DNA of 64,000 bases from JACMQW01 sp964536965 (lineage in GTDB: Bacteria > Bdellovibrionota > UBA1018): assembly GCA_964536965.1 (NCBI GenBank), contig CAZIAL010000012.1, forward strand, positions 1 to 64,000. Direction: 5' to 3'. Below, in pieces: positions 9,014-17,870 of the stretch (positions are counted from its first letter, which is position 1; the number at the start of each line of letters is the position of its first letter). The translations under genes were made by a program, and so were the position numbers. Under the pieces are notes generated by a model that was not told the DNA's origin, ran no database searches, and was given only the letters and a program-made list of their open reading frames with translations.

Positions 9014-10195
9014 ATGAGATCCTTTCCCCGCGGAATCGCACCTGATCTGCTCGTCTCGCAGGTGCGAAGCACGATGCCCTATTTGTTCGAATCGGAATGG
9101 GGGGAGGATCTCGGCGCGCATTTCCCGCCCGCGGGGCATCTCCGCGAATTCGCGTTGAATCTCGCCGACGGAGGCGGCGTCGAACTGGATCATTTCGAAT
9201 ACTTCCGCCTTTGTCTTTCGGCGCACTATTTGACTTGCGGAACTCCCGTGCCGACGGACGTCGACAACCAAATCCGGCTGAAACTCTGGCCCAAGCGCCT
9301 GCCGATTCCGGTCGCGATCGCGATGGCAGAGCTCGTCCTGGAAAGCAGAAAGTGGGAGTTCAGCCGGGTTTCCACGCGTTTCGTTTCGGGCGCGAAAGAG
9401 AGTCCATTCGCGAAGGAAATGCTGGGTGGCCATCATGGCGAGTGGTTCACCGTCGCTTGCGCCGCCTACGCCGCTCTCGGGGGATACGCCAATCCGGCGG
9501 TCGTCGAACTTCGCACCTCGCTTTTCGACGCGATCGGGGCCGAAGTCGCGCGCGAGGCCGAAGTCTTCGGGAGTCTTTGGCGGGCTCACGACGGGTTAGG
9601 GTGCCTCCAGGCATCCGCGAGCATCGCCCACAATCTGGGCGATCTCGATCGGGTCATGGACATGTGGGAGCTTTCGGTCGGCGATCCGCTTCGGCTGTCT
9701 TTCTATAAGTTGGGGAGCTCTCCTTTCGACGCGGATCGAAAGCTTCGTTACCAGGGCCGTCTTTGGGTGGCGGGAGAACTCTATAAGGAGAAGATCGACG
9801 GCGGGTCGTCGCTCGCGCTCGAGAATCACCGTCACTTCGCGCTCCGAAAGCCGCGCTCTCTTAGACGTTTCCCGGAGCTGGTCGTTCCCACGGCCCCGTT
9901 CTTCGACGCTTGGGGGGCGACGATCGCGAAGCGCCTTCGCGGTCCCGACGGCGAGATCACGGACGAGCTGCGAGAAATCGTCGAAACCTTGGTCGATGGC
10001 TGGGAGCGCCAGCCGGGAACCGTGGCCTATGGCCGGGCGCTCGTGGGAATCGCCGCGGAGATTCCGGAACTTCGGGTCACTTCGGAGGATAAAGCGCAAC
10101 AGGGTGTTCTCGAAACCACCCGCGAGGAGTTCGAAGCGCGTTGGGCAAGCGTCGCGAACGAGCGGGTCGACGACATTCCCTCGCGCGCGAGCTAG
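9014..10195 (+). CDS. Hypothetical protein, about 393 residues
   Basis: I do not recognise this protein. The frame is open from an ATG at 8921, but that start would leave only 29 bases to the divergent gene and its first 30 residues look non-structured. I prefer the ATG at 9014 (MRSFPRGIAP...), though neither has a clear ribosome site. The product is soluble and mixed helical, with no signal peptide or membrane segment. Notable stretches are LPIPVAIAMAELVLESRKW, GGHHGEWFTVACAAYAALGG and ALENHRHFALRKPRSLRRF. His and Trp residues are frequent in the middle. It lies alone between divergent and convergent neighbours. Confidence 0.6.
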   Translation: MRSFPRGIAPDLLVSQVRSTMPYLFESEWGEDLGAHFPPAGHLREFALNLADGGGVELDHFEYFRLCLSAHYLTCGTPVPTDVDNQIRLKLWPKRLPIPVAIAMAELVLESRKWEFSRVSTRFVSGAKESPFAKEMLGGHHGEWFTVACAAYAALGGYANPAVVELRTSLFDAIGAEVAREAEVFGSLWRAHDGLGCLQASASIAHNLGDLDRVMDMWELSVGDPLRLSFYKLGSSPFDADRKLRYQGRLWVAGELYKEKIDGGSSLALENHRHFALRKPRSLRRFPELVVPTAPFFDAWGATIAKRLRGPDGEITDELREIVETLVDGWERQPGTVAYGRALVGIAAEIPELRVTSEDKAQQGVLETTREEFEARWASVANERVDDIPSRAS

Positions 10196-10222
10196 CGCGC
10201 CATGCGCGGTCGGGAGTTTGGG

Positions 10223-12145
10223 TCAGTGACCCGGCGTGCGCGCGGTCGGGGTGCGCGGAATCTCGAACTCGAACTGAGTTCCGCCGCCAAGTTCGCTTTC
10301 CGCCCAAAGTCGTCCGCCGTGGGATTCGACGATCTGCCGGGAGATGTAGAGCCCGAGCCCGAGGCCAGCCGTGCTCGTCGGCGTTTGGACCCTTTCGAAT
10401 CGCTCGAAGATCTTCGCCAAATCCTCCGGCGCAATCCCATCTCCCTGGTCGCGGACGGCGACCCGGAAACCGTGCGGGTGCTCGCGAACCGTGACGTCGA
10501 CCGGCTTTCCGGGGGCGTACTTCATCGCGTTGGTGAGGAGATTGATCAGAACCTGCTCGATGCGGAGCCGGTCGAAAGTCGCGAGGCTTCTATCGCAGGC
10601 GTCGATTCGGATCTCGACTCCGCTCGTCTGGGCTTGGACGGAGTAGCGGTCGCAAACCTCGTGGACGACCGCGCAGAGATCCTCGGTTTCCAGATTCAGC
10701 CGTAATTTTCCGGAACTGATCCGGGTCACGTCGAGGAGGTCTTCGATCAGGGCGGTGAGCCGGGTGAGCTGTTTGTCCGACTGGTTGACGATCTTTCGCA
10801 GTCGATCGGGGGTCAGCATTTCGAATCTTCCCGAATCGATGGCGAGGCCGAGGCTCTGGATCTGCAGCTTCATCGGCGTAAGGGGCGTACGCAGTTCGTG
10901 GGAAGCAATCGAAAGAAATTCGTCGCGTACGCGGATCGCGGAGTCGAGCCTTTTCAGGATGCTCTTTTGTTCGGTGATGTCGATGGAGGTGGACGGATAG
11001 ATCTCGCGGCCTTCCGAATCATGGGCGAGACGGGCCCACATATGGACATCGAAGGTGGAACCGTCCTTGCGTCGGGCGACGAACTCGATATTGCACTCTC
11101 CGGTGGACTTCAGCGACTCGACGATTCTCGCCGGGACCGTCTGATCTTCGCAGTGGCCAAGGGCCGACGTGCCGAGGACTTCGTCCGCATGCGAGTAGCC
11201 CCACATTTTCAGGTAAGCGCGGTTTACGTAGAGAAAGCGCCCCTGGGAGTCCACGATGTCGAAGCCGTTCAGGCTATTCTCGAGCGCATCGCTTTTCATC
11301 TGGAGTTCGCGTTCGGATCGATGCCGTTCGGTCAGATCGCGCAAAAACGAATAGAACTTGTATCCGCCCGACGTGCGGATCGGCGTAACCGATAGTTCCG
11401 CGGGAAATTCGGAGCCATTCTTCCGGACGGCGACCACTTCGATACGGCGATTGAGGATTCGGCTGGCTCCCGTTTGGACGTAATGCTGCATTCCCCGTAA
11501 ATGGTCGGCGCGGAATCGCTCGGGAATGATGAGCTCACGCATCCGTTTTCCCATCACATCCCCGGACTTCCAGCCGAAAATCGTTTCCGCGCGGATATTC
11601 CAGTCGATAATGTGGTCGTGGTGGTCGACTCCGATGACGGCATCGAGCGCGGTTTCGAGGACCTGCTGGTGCTCGAAACGTTCCTGCTTTCGCAGGAGCT
11701 CGCCCTGGCGCCGGACTTCGCGCTGGGCCTTGTAAAGATCGACGAAGACCTTTGTTTTCGCGAGCAATACGGGCAGATCGATCGGCTTAGATAGGTAGTC
11801 GACCGCCCCCAGTTCGTAGGCGCGCTCGACGGCGGCCGAGTCGGTCCCGCGGGCCGTCACGAAAATAATCGGGGTCGGCCGCGACTGTTTCAGCGCGCGA
11901 ATGCGCCGCGCGACTTCGAAACCGTCCATGCCCGGCATGTGGACGTCGAGGAGGACCGCGGCGAATTCTCCGGCCTGAATCAGTGCGAGAGCTTCCGAAC
12001 CCGACTGTACGGAGACCAGTCGATGCGCGGGCGATGCCAGCGCGACCTCCAGCGCGAGAAGATTGGACGCAATATCGTCGACGAGCAGGATGGGTACCTG
12101 CTCGTTCGAAGGAGTGTCCGTTTCGGAGGTCGGGGTTTCGTCCAT
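10223..12145 (-). CDS. Response-regulator receiver / PAS / PAS / histidine kinase hybrid
   Basis: A 640-residue cytoplasmic signalling protein with no membrane segment. An N-terminal receiver domain (about 16-130) has phospho-acceptor Asp67 in LLDVHMPGMDG and the switch Lys in DYLSKPID. Two PAS domains follow, about 155-270 (VLETALDAVIGVDHHDHIID) and 285-395 (LENSLNGFDIVDSQGRF). The HisKA dimerisation helix has His416 (IASHELRTP), and the ATPase domain shows NLLTNAMKY, DQGDGIAPEDL and GLGLGLYISRQI. The receiver-first arrangement suggests it is itself switched by another kinase. A relic of a response-regulator gene lies divergently upstream, perhaps a former partner. A sigma-54-like site precedes the start. 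Confidence 0.92.
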   Translation of the reverse strand: MDETPTSETDTPSNEQVPILLVDDIASNLLALEVALASPAHRLVSVQSGSEALALIQAGEFAAVLLDVHMPGMDGFEVARRIRALKQSRPTPIIFVTARGTDSAAVERAYELGAVDYLSKPIDLPVLLAKTKVFVDLYKAQREVRRQGELLRKQERFEHQQVLETALDAVIGVDHHDHIIDWNIRAETIFGWKSGDVMGKRMRELIIPERFRADHLRGMQHYVQTGASRILNRRIEVVAVRKNGSEFPAELSVTPIRTSGGYKFYSFLRDLTERHRSERELQMKSDALENSLNGFDIVDSQGRFLYVNRAYLKMWGYSHADEVLGTSALGHCEDQTVPARIVESLKSTGECNIEFVARRKDGSTFDVHMWARLAHDSEGREIYPSTSIDITEQKSILKRLDSAIRVRDEFLSIASHELRTPLTPMKLQIQSLGLAIDSGRFEMLTPDRLRKIVNQSDKQLTRLTALIEDLLDVTRISSGKLRLNLETEDLCAVVHEVCDRYSVQAQTSGVEIRIDACDRSLATFDRLRIEQVLINLLTNAMKYAPGKPVDVTVREHPHGFRVAVRDQGDGIAPEDLAKIFERFERVQTPTSTAGLGLGLYISRQIVESHGGRLWAESELGGGTQFEFEIPRTPTARTPGH

Positions 12146-12181
12146 AGCGCGCGTTAAGACCTTCTCATGATGTTCGCCAAA

Positions 12182-12197
12182 AGCAATGATTCTACCA
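12182..12197 (-). promoter_or_regulatory. Possible sigma-54 promoter for the REC-PAS-PAS kinase
   Basis: Read on the minus strand this is tggtagaatcattgct, matching the relaxed sigma-54 pattern TGGYRNR-N4-TTGCW with GG-to-GC spacing of 10. It ends 37 bases before the ATG at 12145. Single sites of this kind arise by chance, so this is a candidate only. Confidence 0.35.
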
Positions 12198-12329
12198 GAT
12201 CATCCCGGTTCATCCGAGGGCATGACCTCTTTCATCTGCAATTCATTCGCCATCGGTCGTTGTCCGCCTGTGCACACCCGTCGCTACATATTTGCAATGG
12301 GCCGGAAATAGGGTTGAAAAGGGGTAAGA

Positions 12330-12642
12330 ATGAACAGCGGATTTAAAAAGTTTTAATCATCGACGACGACGAAGCCGTTAGTTAGAGCATGAAAGGCGTC
12401 CTGGAAATCAAAGGCTACGAAGTGTTTTCAACTTCCGATGGAAAGCTGGTGGCGGAGCTTCTGGCGCGAATGGAGACGAATCCTTGCGTGATTCTGCTGG
12501 GCATGATGATGCCCGGCATGAACGGCTGGGAGTTTCTCGATTTCCAGCGAAGCGCGCCGCGGTTCTCCGGCATTCCCGTGATCGTTTCTCGACTTTCGCG
12601 GCTACGGCGAAGACCGTGAGACCGGATGCGATCGTTCCGTAG
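12330..12642 (+). pseudogene. Decayed response-regulator receiver domain
   Basis: The remains of a receiver domain are spread over shifted frames. From 12347 the frame reads KVLIIDDDEAVS, then an in-frame TAG (12383-12385), then SMKGVLEIKGYEVFSTSDGK. The phospho-acceptor position reads VILLGMMMPGMNGWEF, with Gly in place of the invariant Asp. After IPVIV the frame shifts and the expected continuation (STFAATAKTVRPDAIVP) appears in another frame ending at TAG 12640-12642. The only ATG that fits the 5' end (12330) is also out of frame with the domain. Four independent lesions make a sequencing artefact unlikely. The 183 bases upstream (12146-12329) hold no gene. Confidence 0.8.
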
Positions 12643-12712
12643 CGACCATCGATCCACCATGCATGGCGAGTTTTCTCCTCGACCTTTCCCGCATTTCTTA
12701 TAGCGTTGCCCC

Positions 12713-13195
12713 ATGATGTTTCACTTTTTACTCGGAATGATGCTGGGTGCGGCGGGTGCGGCGGACCTGCCGGGCAAGCCGCGTCCGTTCGTGACCGACG
12801 GATGCACCGCCTGGATCGAAGGACCGCGGCGCAATCCGGATCAGTGGCGCCATTGTTGCGTTCTCCATGATTTGGCGTTTTGGGCGGGGGCGGCTGGCCA
12901 GCGTCCACGGGCCGATCTGGACCTGCGTGATTGCGTCGCCGCTACGGGAGCCAGGGGGCAGGCGAGGCTGATGTACTTCGGAATCCGAGCAGGGTCCCGC
13001 TCCCCGCGAAAAATCGCCGGGATGCAGTGGGGAAACGCTTGGTCCGCTACCGAATCTAGACGGTCTCCGCTGACGCCGGCGGAAGTCGATCTCCTGGAAG
13101 CGGAACTGATGGATACACGGTACGATCCCGTCATCGACGTCGATCTTCGCGCTTCGTTCCTCCGCGAACTACGCGAGATTACATCGCAGCCGTAG
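12713..13195 (+). CDS. Secreted small protein with phospholipase A2-like CCxxHD motif
   Basis: The 160-residue protein begins with a short hydrophobic signal (MMFHFLLGMMLGAAGAA), probably cleaved near residue 17. The core reads DGCTAWIEG ... WRHCCVLHDLAFWAG, in which CCVLHD matches the Ca2+/His-Asp helix of secreted phospholipase A2 folds (CCxxHD), with further Cys (LRDCV) able to form a disulfide. A bacterial PLA2-like lipid hydrolase is possible, but the PLA2 calcium loop is not obvious. The first or second Met could be the start. It overlaps the convergent phosphodiesterase gene by 17 bases at the 3' ends. Confidence 0.65.
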   Translation: MMFHFLLGMMLGAAGAADLPGKPRPFVTDGCTAWIEGPRRNPDQWRHCCVLHDLAFWAGAAGQRPRADLDLRDCVAATGARGQARLMYFGIRAGSRSPRKIAGMQWGNAWSATESRRSPLTPAEVDLLEAELMDTRYDPVIDVDLRASFLRELREITSQP

Positions 13196-14150
13196 AGCGG
13201 GAATCATCCGAAGAATTTCGCGTGGCCATTCCCGGTTCGAAGACCGGTTTACCATCCCAGGAGGCTGGAACGGGAACTCCGAGCAGGGCCGCGGCGGTGG
13301 CCGCGGTATCGTAGGTGGTGATGGGCTTGTCGAACGTCGAGCCCGCGCTCGAGATCCCTGGGCCGGCGGCGTACCACGGAATGGACGTGGAAACTTCGCT
13401 CGCGTCGCCGTGGCCTTTTCCGCTTCCGCCATGATCCGCGGTGACGATCACGGTCGTACTGGATACGAGATTCAGCGACCGCAGCTCCTTAAAAATGCGG
13501 CCAAGTCCCTGGTCGGCGCGACGAATGGTTTTCAGCTGGGCCGAACTCATCCAGCCCTTCTTATGCCCGACGACGTCCGGATGCGCGAAGTGCACGAAAA
13601 TAAAGTTCGGGCGAAATTCACGGATGACGGTGGATGCGGCTTCCGCGATGATCGTCGCATCGCCTTCGTGAAAGAAGAACTGATCCACCATCCCGGGATG
13701 CATGAGGTGTTTGAATTTTTCCTTGCCGACGATCATCGCCGTTTTCAATCCCGCCTTTTTCGCCTCGTCGAAGATCGTCGTGACCTTGATCGTCCCCTTC
13801 GCGGGTTCCCAGCCGTTCCAGTAGATGCCGTGGGTTTCCGGTTTCACTCCGGAGAGCATCGAAGAGTGACTGGGCAAGGTCAGCGACGGTAGAATGGTAT
13901 GCGCGAATTTCGCCGAAACCCCTGCATCTGCGAGGGACTGGATATGTCGGGCCTCCGCCGGCGCGACGGCATCCGGGCGAAGTCCGTCGAAGCTGACGAC
14001 GATCACCATCTTCGCTTGGGCGTCGAACTGCATATTGCGTTCGTATACGATCGGAAGATCCGGCGTGCTGCCGCAACCGCTGGCCGCCAGGATGGTAATG
14101 AGCGCGAACGAGAGAACCCGGCCAACGAAACTTCCATGTTTCAACTTCAT
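13179..14150 (-). CDS. Alkaline-phosphatase superfamily lipoprotein (NPP-type phosphodiesterase)
   Basis: The 323-residue protein has a lipoprotein signal ending ITILAASGC. It carries the nucleotide pyrophosphatase/phosphodiesterase metal and nucleophile pattern: VVSFDGLRPD, the nucleophile loop LPSLTLPSHSSMLSG, HPDVVGHKKGW, and VTADHGGSGKGHG. Such enzymes hydrolyse phosphodiester or pyrophosphate bonds of nucleotides or lipids outside the cytoplasm with two zinc ions. The length is short for the family, with no extra C-terminal domain. It lies 128 bases after the SLC13 permease gene on the same strand and may be co-transcribed. Confidence 0.88.
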   Translation of the reverse strand: MKLKHGSFVGRVLSFALITILAASGCGSTPDLPIVYERNMQFDAQAKMVIVVSFDGLRPDAVAPAEARHIQSLADAGVSAKFAHTILPSLTLPSHSSMLSGVKPETHGIYWNGWEPAKGTIKVTTIFDEAKKAGLKTAMIVGKEKFKHLMHPGMVDQFFFHEGDATIIAEAASTVIREFRPNFIFVHFAHPDVVGHKKGWMSSAQLKTIRRADQGLGRIFKELRSLNLVSSTTVIVTADHGGSGKGHGDASEVSTSIPWYAAGPGISSAGSTFDKPITTYDTAATAAALLGVPVPASWDGKPVFEPGMATRNSSDDSRSTAAM

Positions 14151-14278
14151 CCTCGGATTATAGTTTCTTTATGTAGGATGAAGCAAATTTGAAACGAAGT
14201 TCATCCAGACTTTAATCTAAGGATTAAAATTTCGGATCTTTCGCCAGAGGGTTGACTGGGAAGTTCCCCTCGAAGCGA

Positions 14279-16075
14279 TCAGAGAAAATATTTCAAGCTT
14301 AAGAACGCGGTGATCACGGAGATCAGTGCGGTCAGCGGGAGTCCTATTTTCAGAAAGTCGGCGAAGCGATAGCCGCCCGGGCTCAGGATGAGCAGATTTC
14401 CGTGGTGGCCGATGGGAGTGAGGAACGAGGCGATCGCGCCGATCGTCACCGTGACGACGACCGCGGTCGGAGAGATTTGCGCGCTCTTCGCGAATGCAAG
14501 GGCGATCGGAGCCAGCAGAACGGTGGTCGCCGCGTCGGAAAGGATCTGCGTGAGCAGCGCCGCAAGCCAGAAAAAAGCCAGCATCATCGCAAACGCGCTC
14601 CAACCTTCCGTCCACTGGACGACGAACTGCGCGAGGAGCTGATCGGTGCCGGTTTTTTCCATGGCGATCCCCAGGGGAATCACGCCGGCGATCATGACGT
14701 AGATTTTGGTTTCGATCGAGTGGTAGGCGTCCTGGATGGAAACACACCCCGTGAGTACCATTGCGAGCGCCCCGGCGACGAAGGCGACGTAGGCGGGGAG
14801 CCAGCCGAACGTAGCCGCCGCGATCGAGAGGGCCATGATCCCGAGGGCGACCGGGATGCGTGCCCGTCGTTTGGGTTTCGCCTTGAAAGGCATGAACAGG
14901 AGAAATGAGCGATGGTTGAGAATTCGTTCCAGGTTTTCCTGCGGTCCCCAGAGGACGATGAGATCTCCTTCGTGGAGGGGAGTCTCGGAAATCTTATCCG
15001 CAATCCATCCCGACTTGCGCCACATCCCCACGGCAACGACCCCGTGCCGCTGGAAGAAGCGGACTTCGGCAAGCGTCCTTCCGACGAGTGGTGCGCGCGG
15101 CGCGATGACCGCTTTCAGGAGATTGGTCTTCTCCCCGCCGAGCGAGGTCATGCCCTCGTTGATCGTCGCCGCGTAGCGTTTGACCGCGCGAATCGCGAGA
15201 CCGAGGGTTTCTTCGACGGAAGTCAGTTCGTCCGAACTGATGTTCACGACGAAGATATCGTCTTCCTGGAGGAGGTCGTCCGCGCCCGGCTCGACATTCG
15301 ATCCGTTCTCCGACCGATCCCGAAACCAATTTCGAACCTCGAAACGTTTTTCGGTCGCGGCCTTAAACTCCGCGAGCGTCTGTCCGATCCATTTGCTCCC
15401 CGCGGGAAGCGTGAGTTCCGTTACGATGCCGGGCAGTTCGAAATGACGCTCGTCATGTTTCCCGGAAAACCGGGGGAGGACCCACTTCAGCACCACGATG
15501 AGCGCGAAGCTCGCGCCGACGAGCGGCAGTCCGAGCCGGGTCGGACCGAAGACCCCGAGATCGGGCTGCCCGCCCCGGACGAGAATCTGATTGGCGAGGA
15601 GAAACGCCGGAGCGCCGATGAGCGTCAGCGTCGTTCCAAGGGATGCCGCGGTAGCCATCGGGATCAAGAGACGCGAGGCGTGAAAGTTTTTTTCCTTACA
15701 GATCTTCATCACGATCGGCAGCATGAGCGCGGTGATCATCAGGTGATGGGTGAAGGCCGAGAGCAGCGCCACGGTCGTCATGATCACGAGATTCGCGCGG
15801 GTCTCGGATTCACCGACGAGCCGGCCGACGCTTTCGCCGATCATGTCGGTCACTCCCGTCGCCGACAGTCCGGCGGAAAGGACGAAGACGGCGGCGACGA
15901 TGATCGCGGGTTCCGAAGCGAATCCCGAGAAGGCCGCTTTTTCATCGATAATCCGGGTTACGGTCAGGCTCAGGACCACGAGCAGTGCCACGACGTCGAG
16001 ACGAATCCAGTCGGTCACGAAGAGAACGATAGCGACCAAGGAGATCGTAATGAAAATGGCCTGATCAAGCGTCAT
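14279..16075 (-). CDS. SLC13/CitT-family permease with central TrkA-C (RCK_C) domains
   Basis: A 598-residue membrane protein. An N-terminal group of helices (residues 1-190, including a TATAASLGTTLTLIGAP-like hairpin region) and a C-terminal group (about 395-598, ending with TIGAIASFLTPIGHHGNLLIL) flank a hydrophilic centre. The centre holds two RCK_C-like domains (LPAGSKWIGQTLAEFKA and RAPLVGRTLAEVRFFQRHG). The order matches anion/dicarboxylate or sulfate symporters of the divalent anion:Na+ family with regulatory TrkA-C domains. The substrate cannot be read from sequence. The gene is divergent from mscS with a 190-base gap that must hold both promoters. Confidence 0.88.
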   Translation of the reverse strand: MTLDQAIFITISLVAIVLFVTDWIRLDVVALLVVLSLTVTRIIDEKAAFSGFASEPAIIVAAVFVLSAGLSATGVTDMIGESVGRLVGESETRANLVIMTTVALLSAFTHHLMITALMLPIVMKICKEKNFHASRLLIPMATAASLGTTLTLIGAPAFLLANQILVRGGQPDLGVFGPTRLGLPLVGASFALIVVLKWVLPRFSGKHDERHFELPGIVTELTLPAGSKWIGQTLAEFKAATEKRFEVRNWFRDRSENGSNVEPGADDLLQEDDIFVVNISSDELTSVEETLGLAIRAVKRYAATINEGMTSLGGEKTNLLKAVIAPRAPLVGRTLAEVRFFQRHGVVAVGMWRKSGWIADKISETPLHEGDLIVLWGPQENLERILNHRSFLLFMPFKAKPKRRARIPVALGIMALSIAAATFGWLPAYVAFVAGALAMVLTGCVSIQDAYHSIETKIYVMIAGVIPLGIAMEKTGTDQLLAQFVVQWTEGWSAFAMMLAFFWLAALLTQILSDAATTVLLAPIALAFAKSAQISPTAVVVTVTIGAIASFLTPIGHHGNLLILSPGGYRFADFLKIGLPLTALISVITAFLSLKYFL

Positions 16076-16265
16076 GGTTCTTTCCTATCGGATCGCGGTC
16101 GAGCGCGCCAGGGGGAGCTTACTTGGGTGCGCAATGAAGCGGGGCGAGTTTAAAATAGGGCCAGGATCCGTCCCAGAGTTCCGGATAGTGTGGGGGGCGG
16201 AGATTTGCCTCTTCCAGGAAATTTTGCCCCTCGCGGTTTTCTTCTCCTTTGGATAAAACTGTCGG

Positions 16266-17180
16266 ATGGAAGTCACGACCACTGAAGCGCTCCGCATTCT
16301 GACCGAGAAGATCGAAGGATGGGCGAAAGGTTTTATCGACGCGCTTCCGAACTTTTTCGTTGCCCTCGTCGTCCTGGTCGCATTCTGGTACGGGGGGAAA
16401 CTGGTCCGGATGGCGATTCGCCGGTCGCTTCGTCGATTCAGCAATAACGAGCCGGTCGCTCGTCTCATGGGGACGATCGGCCAGAGCATCGTCGTCATTA
16501 CGGGAATGTTCGTCGCCCTGGGGATCCTCGAACTCCAGAAAACAGTGACCTCGCTTCTCGCCGGTGCGGGACTGGCCGGACTGGCAATCGGATTTGCCTT
16601 CCAGGAAATTGCCGCGAATTTCATCGCCGGAGTCCTGATCGCGATCCGTAAGCCCTTCAGTCAGGGCGACCTGGTCCGCGTCTCCGGCTACGAGGGGCGC
16701 ATCAGTTCGCTCGATCTTCGCACGACCCGGATTATGAGCCCGGACGGCCTCGAGTACATCGTTCCCAACAAAGATATGTTTACCCAGATCGTGACGAATT
16801 TCACCGCGACCGATCCCCGCCGGGTCGATGTGACGATCGGCGTTTCCTACGACGACGATCTCGCGCAGGTGAAGGAAGTGGCGATCGCGGCCGTGCAGGA
16901 CGTCGCCAACCGCATCCCGGATCGGGCGCCCGAGTTCTATTTTACGGAATTCGCCGACAGTTCGATTAACTTCCAGATCCGCCTCTGGATCGCCAAGTCC
17001 GAACAGTTCGAATATCTGACGGCCCGGAGCGAAATGATTCAGAAGATAAAGACCGCCTTCGATCAAGCCGAGATCACGATTCCATTTCCGATTCGCGCCA
17101 TCGAGCTCCGCCAACAGAATGCCGAAGGGAGGTTCGTTCCGCGAATCGAGTCCGAGTCGAGCGCAAATCCCTCTCGTTAA
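16266..17180 (+). CDS. Mechanosensitive ion channel of the MscS family
   Basis: The 304-residue protein has the small MscS layout: three N-terminal membrane helices (residues about 25-45, 68-88 and 92-125), with the pore helix in TSLLAGAGLAGLAIGFAFQEIAANF rich in the Gly/Ala pairs needed for packing. The beta domain follows (GDLVRVSGYEGRISSLDLRTT), then the alpha/beta cage (IVPNKDMFTQIVTNF). It opens on membrane tension to release osmolytes under hypo-osmotic shock. No strong ribosome site is visible before the ATG. Its last codons overlap the convergent DOMON-like gene by 4 bases. Confidence 0.93.
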   Translation: MEVTTTEALRILTEKIEGWAKGFIDALPNFFVALVVLVAFWYGGKLVRMAIRRSLRRFSNNEPVARLMGTIGQSIVVITGMFVALGILELQKTVTSLLAGAGLAGLAIGFAFQEIAANFIAGVLIAIRKPFSQGDLVRVSGYEGRISSLDLRTTRIMSPDGLEYIVPNKDMFTQIVTNFTATDPRRVDVTIGVSYDDDLAQVKEVAIAAVQDVANRIPDRAPEFYFTEFADSSINFQIRLWIAKSEQFEYLTARSEMIQKIKTAFDQAEITIPFPIRAIELRQQNAEGRFVPRIESESSANPSR

Positions 17181-17764
17181 TCTCCATATTGTCGAGGGCT
17201 TAGCCCGACCTGGAACGAAGCGCGGAGATGGAAATCGGCCTCCGGGCCCGCATGGGCGATGGCCCAGTAGGCGAGGTCACCCGCGCGGTCGAGCACGGCC
17301 GTGGCCGAAAACGAATCCAGCGGAAGTCCCGCGAAAATTCCCGCCGGAACTTTCGCGCGAAGGGTGAGTGAAGTGTCGGTTCGCTCCATGATCTCGATCC
17401 GGGGCTCGTCGGCGCGGGAGATCGGCGGCGCTCGCATTCCCTGGCGATAGTCCTCGAATGCATACCAGGCCCAGTCACCCGAAGGGGCGACGTTCAGTTC
17501 CAGGTAGGCGGCGGAGCCCGCGATTCCGAAGAACGCCTCGAAGCAGGTCGTACGCCAGAGTTCGTCGCGCCTTTTTGGATGGGGGGCGGAATGGGTCGGA
17601 ACGATTTCTTCGAGCAAAGGAGGGGTCCTCGACGCCAACCGCCTCGATGCCAACCGGTAGACGAGTTCGAATCCTTCGCGCCGATGCTGGACCGTGCAGC
17701 CGAGAGTGAGGGCGGTGGTCCAGCCATTTGGGGAGAATGGGACGAGCGACTTCGAAATTTCCAT
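17177..17764 (-). CDS. DOMON-like domain protein
   Basis: The 195-residue product starts at MEISKSLVPF; a longer frame to 17914 exists but would run through the divergent mepA start region. The beta-rich sequence includes ELVYRLASRR, the conserved RRDELWRTTCFEAFFG and YLELNVAPSGDWAWYAFEDYRQGM, typical of the DOMON-like domains found in bacteria near peptidoglycan genes; DOMON domains can bind heme or sugars. There is no clear signal peptide from this start. It shares a short intergenic region with mepA, a murein endopeptidase, so a cell-envelope role is a reasonable inference. Confidence 0.75.
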   Translation of the reverse strand: MEISKSLVPFSPNGWTTALTLGCTVQHRREGFELVYRLASRRLASRTPPLLEEIVPTHSAPHPKRRDELWRTTCFEAFFGIAGSAAYLELNVAPSGDWAWYAFEDYRQGMRAPPISRADEPRIEIMERTDTSLTLRAKVPAGIFAGLPLDSFSATAVLDRAGDLAYWAIAHAGPEADFHLRASFQVGLSPRQYGD

Positions 17765-17870
17765 TCGACCATTTAGGCTTGAAAAGACCTGGCTCCGCAA
17801 GGTCCAGCGGGAACGCCGACCCTTAAAAAATTCATTCGGAAAAGAGTCCGGTTGCGTTAACGTTTTTAGG

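Noticed and set aside
14211..14228. AT-rich inverted repeat tttaatc-taag-gattaaa as terminator of the SLC13 gene
   Set aside because: Only 7 A/T-dominated pairs and no T tract; too weak to call.
14911..16153. Long plus-strand open frame opposite the SLC13 permease
   Set aside because: It is the antisense shadow of a clear membrane transporter; its composition (Arg/Asp/Glu rich without structure) is typical of shadows in GC-rich DNA.
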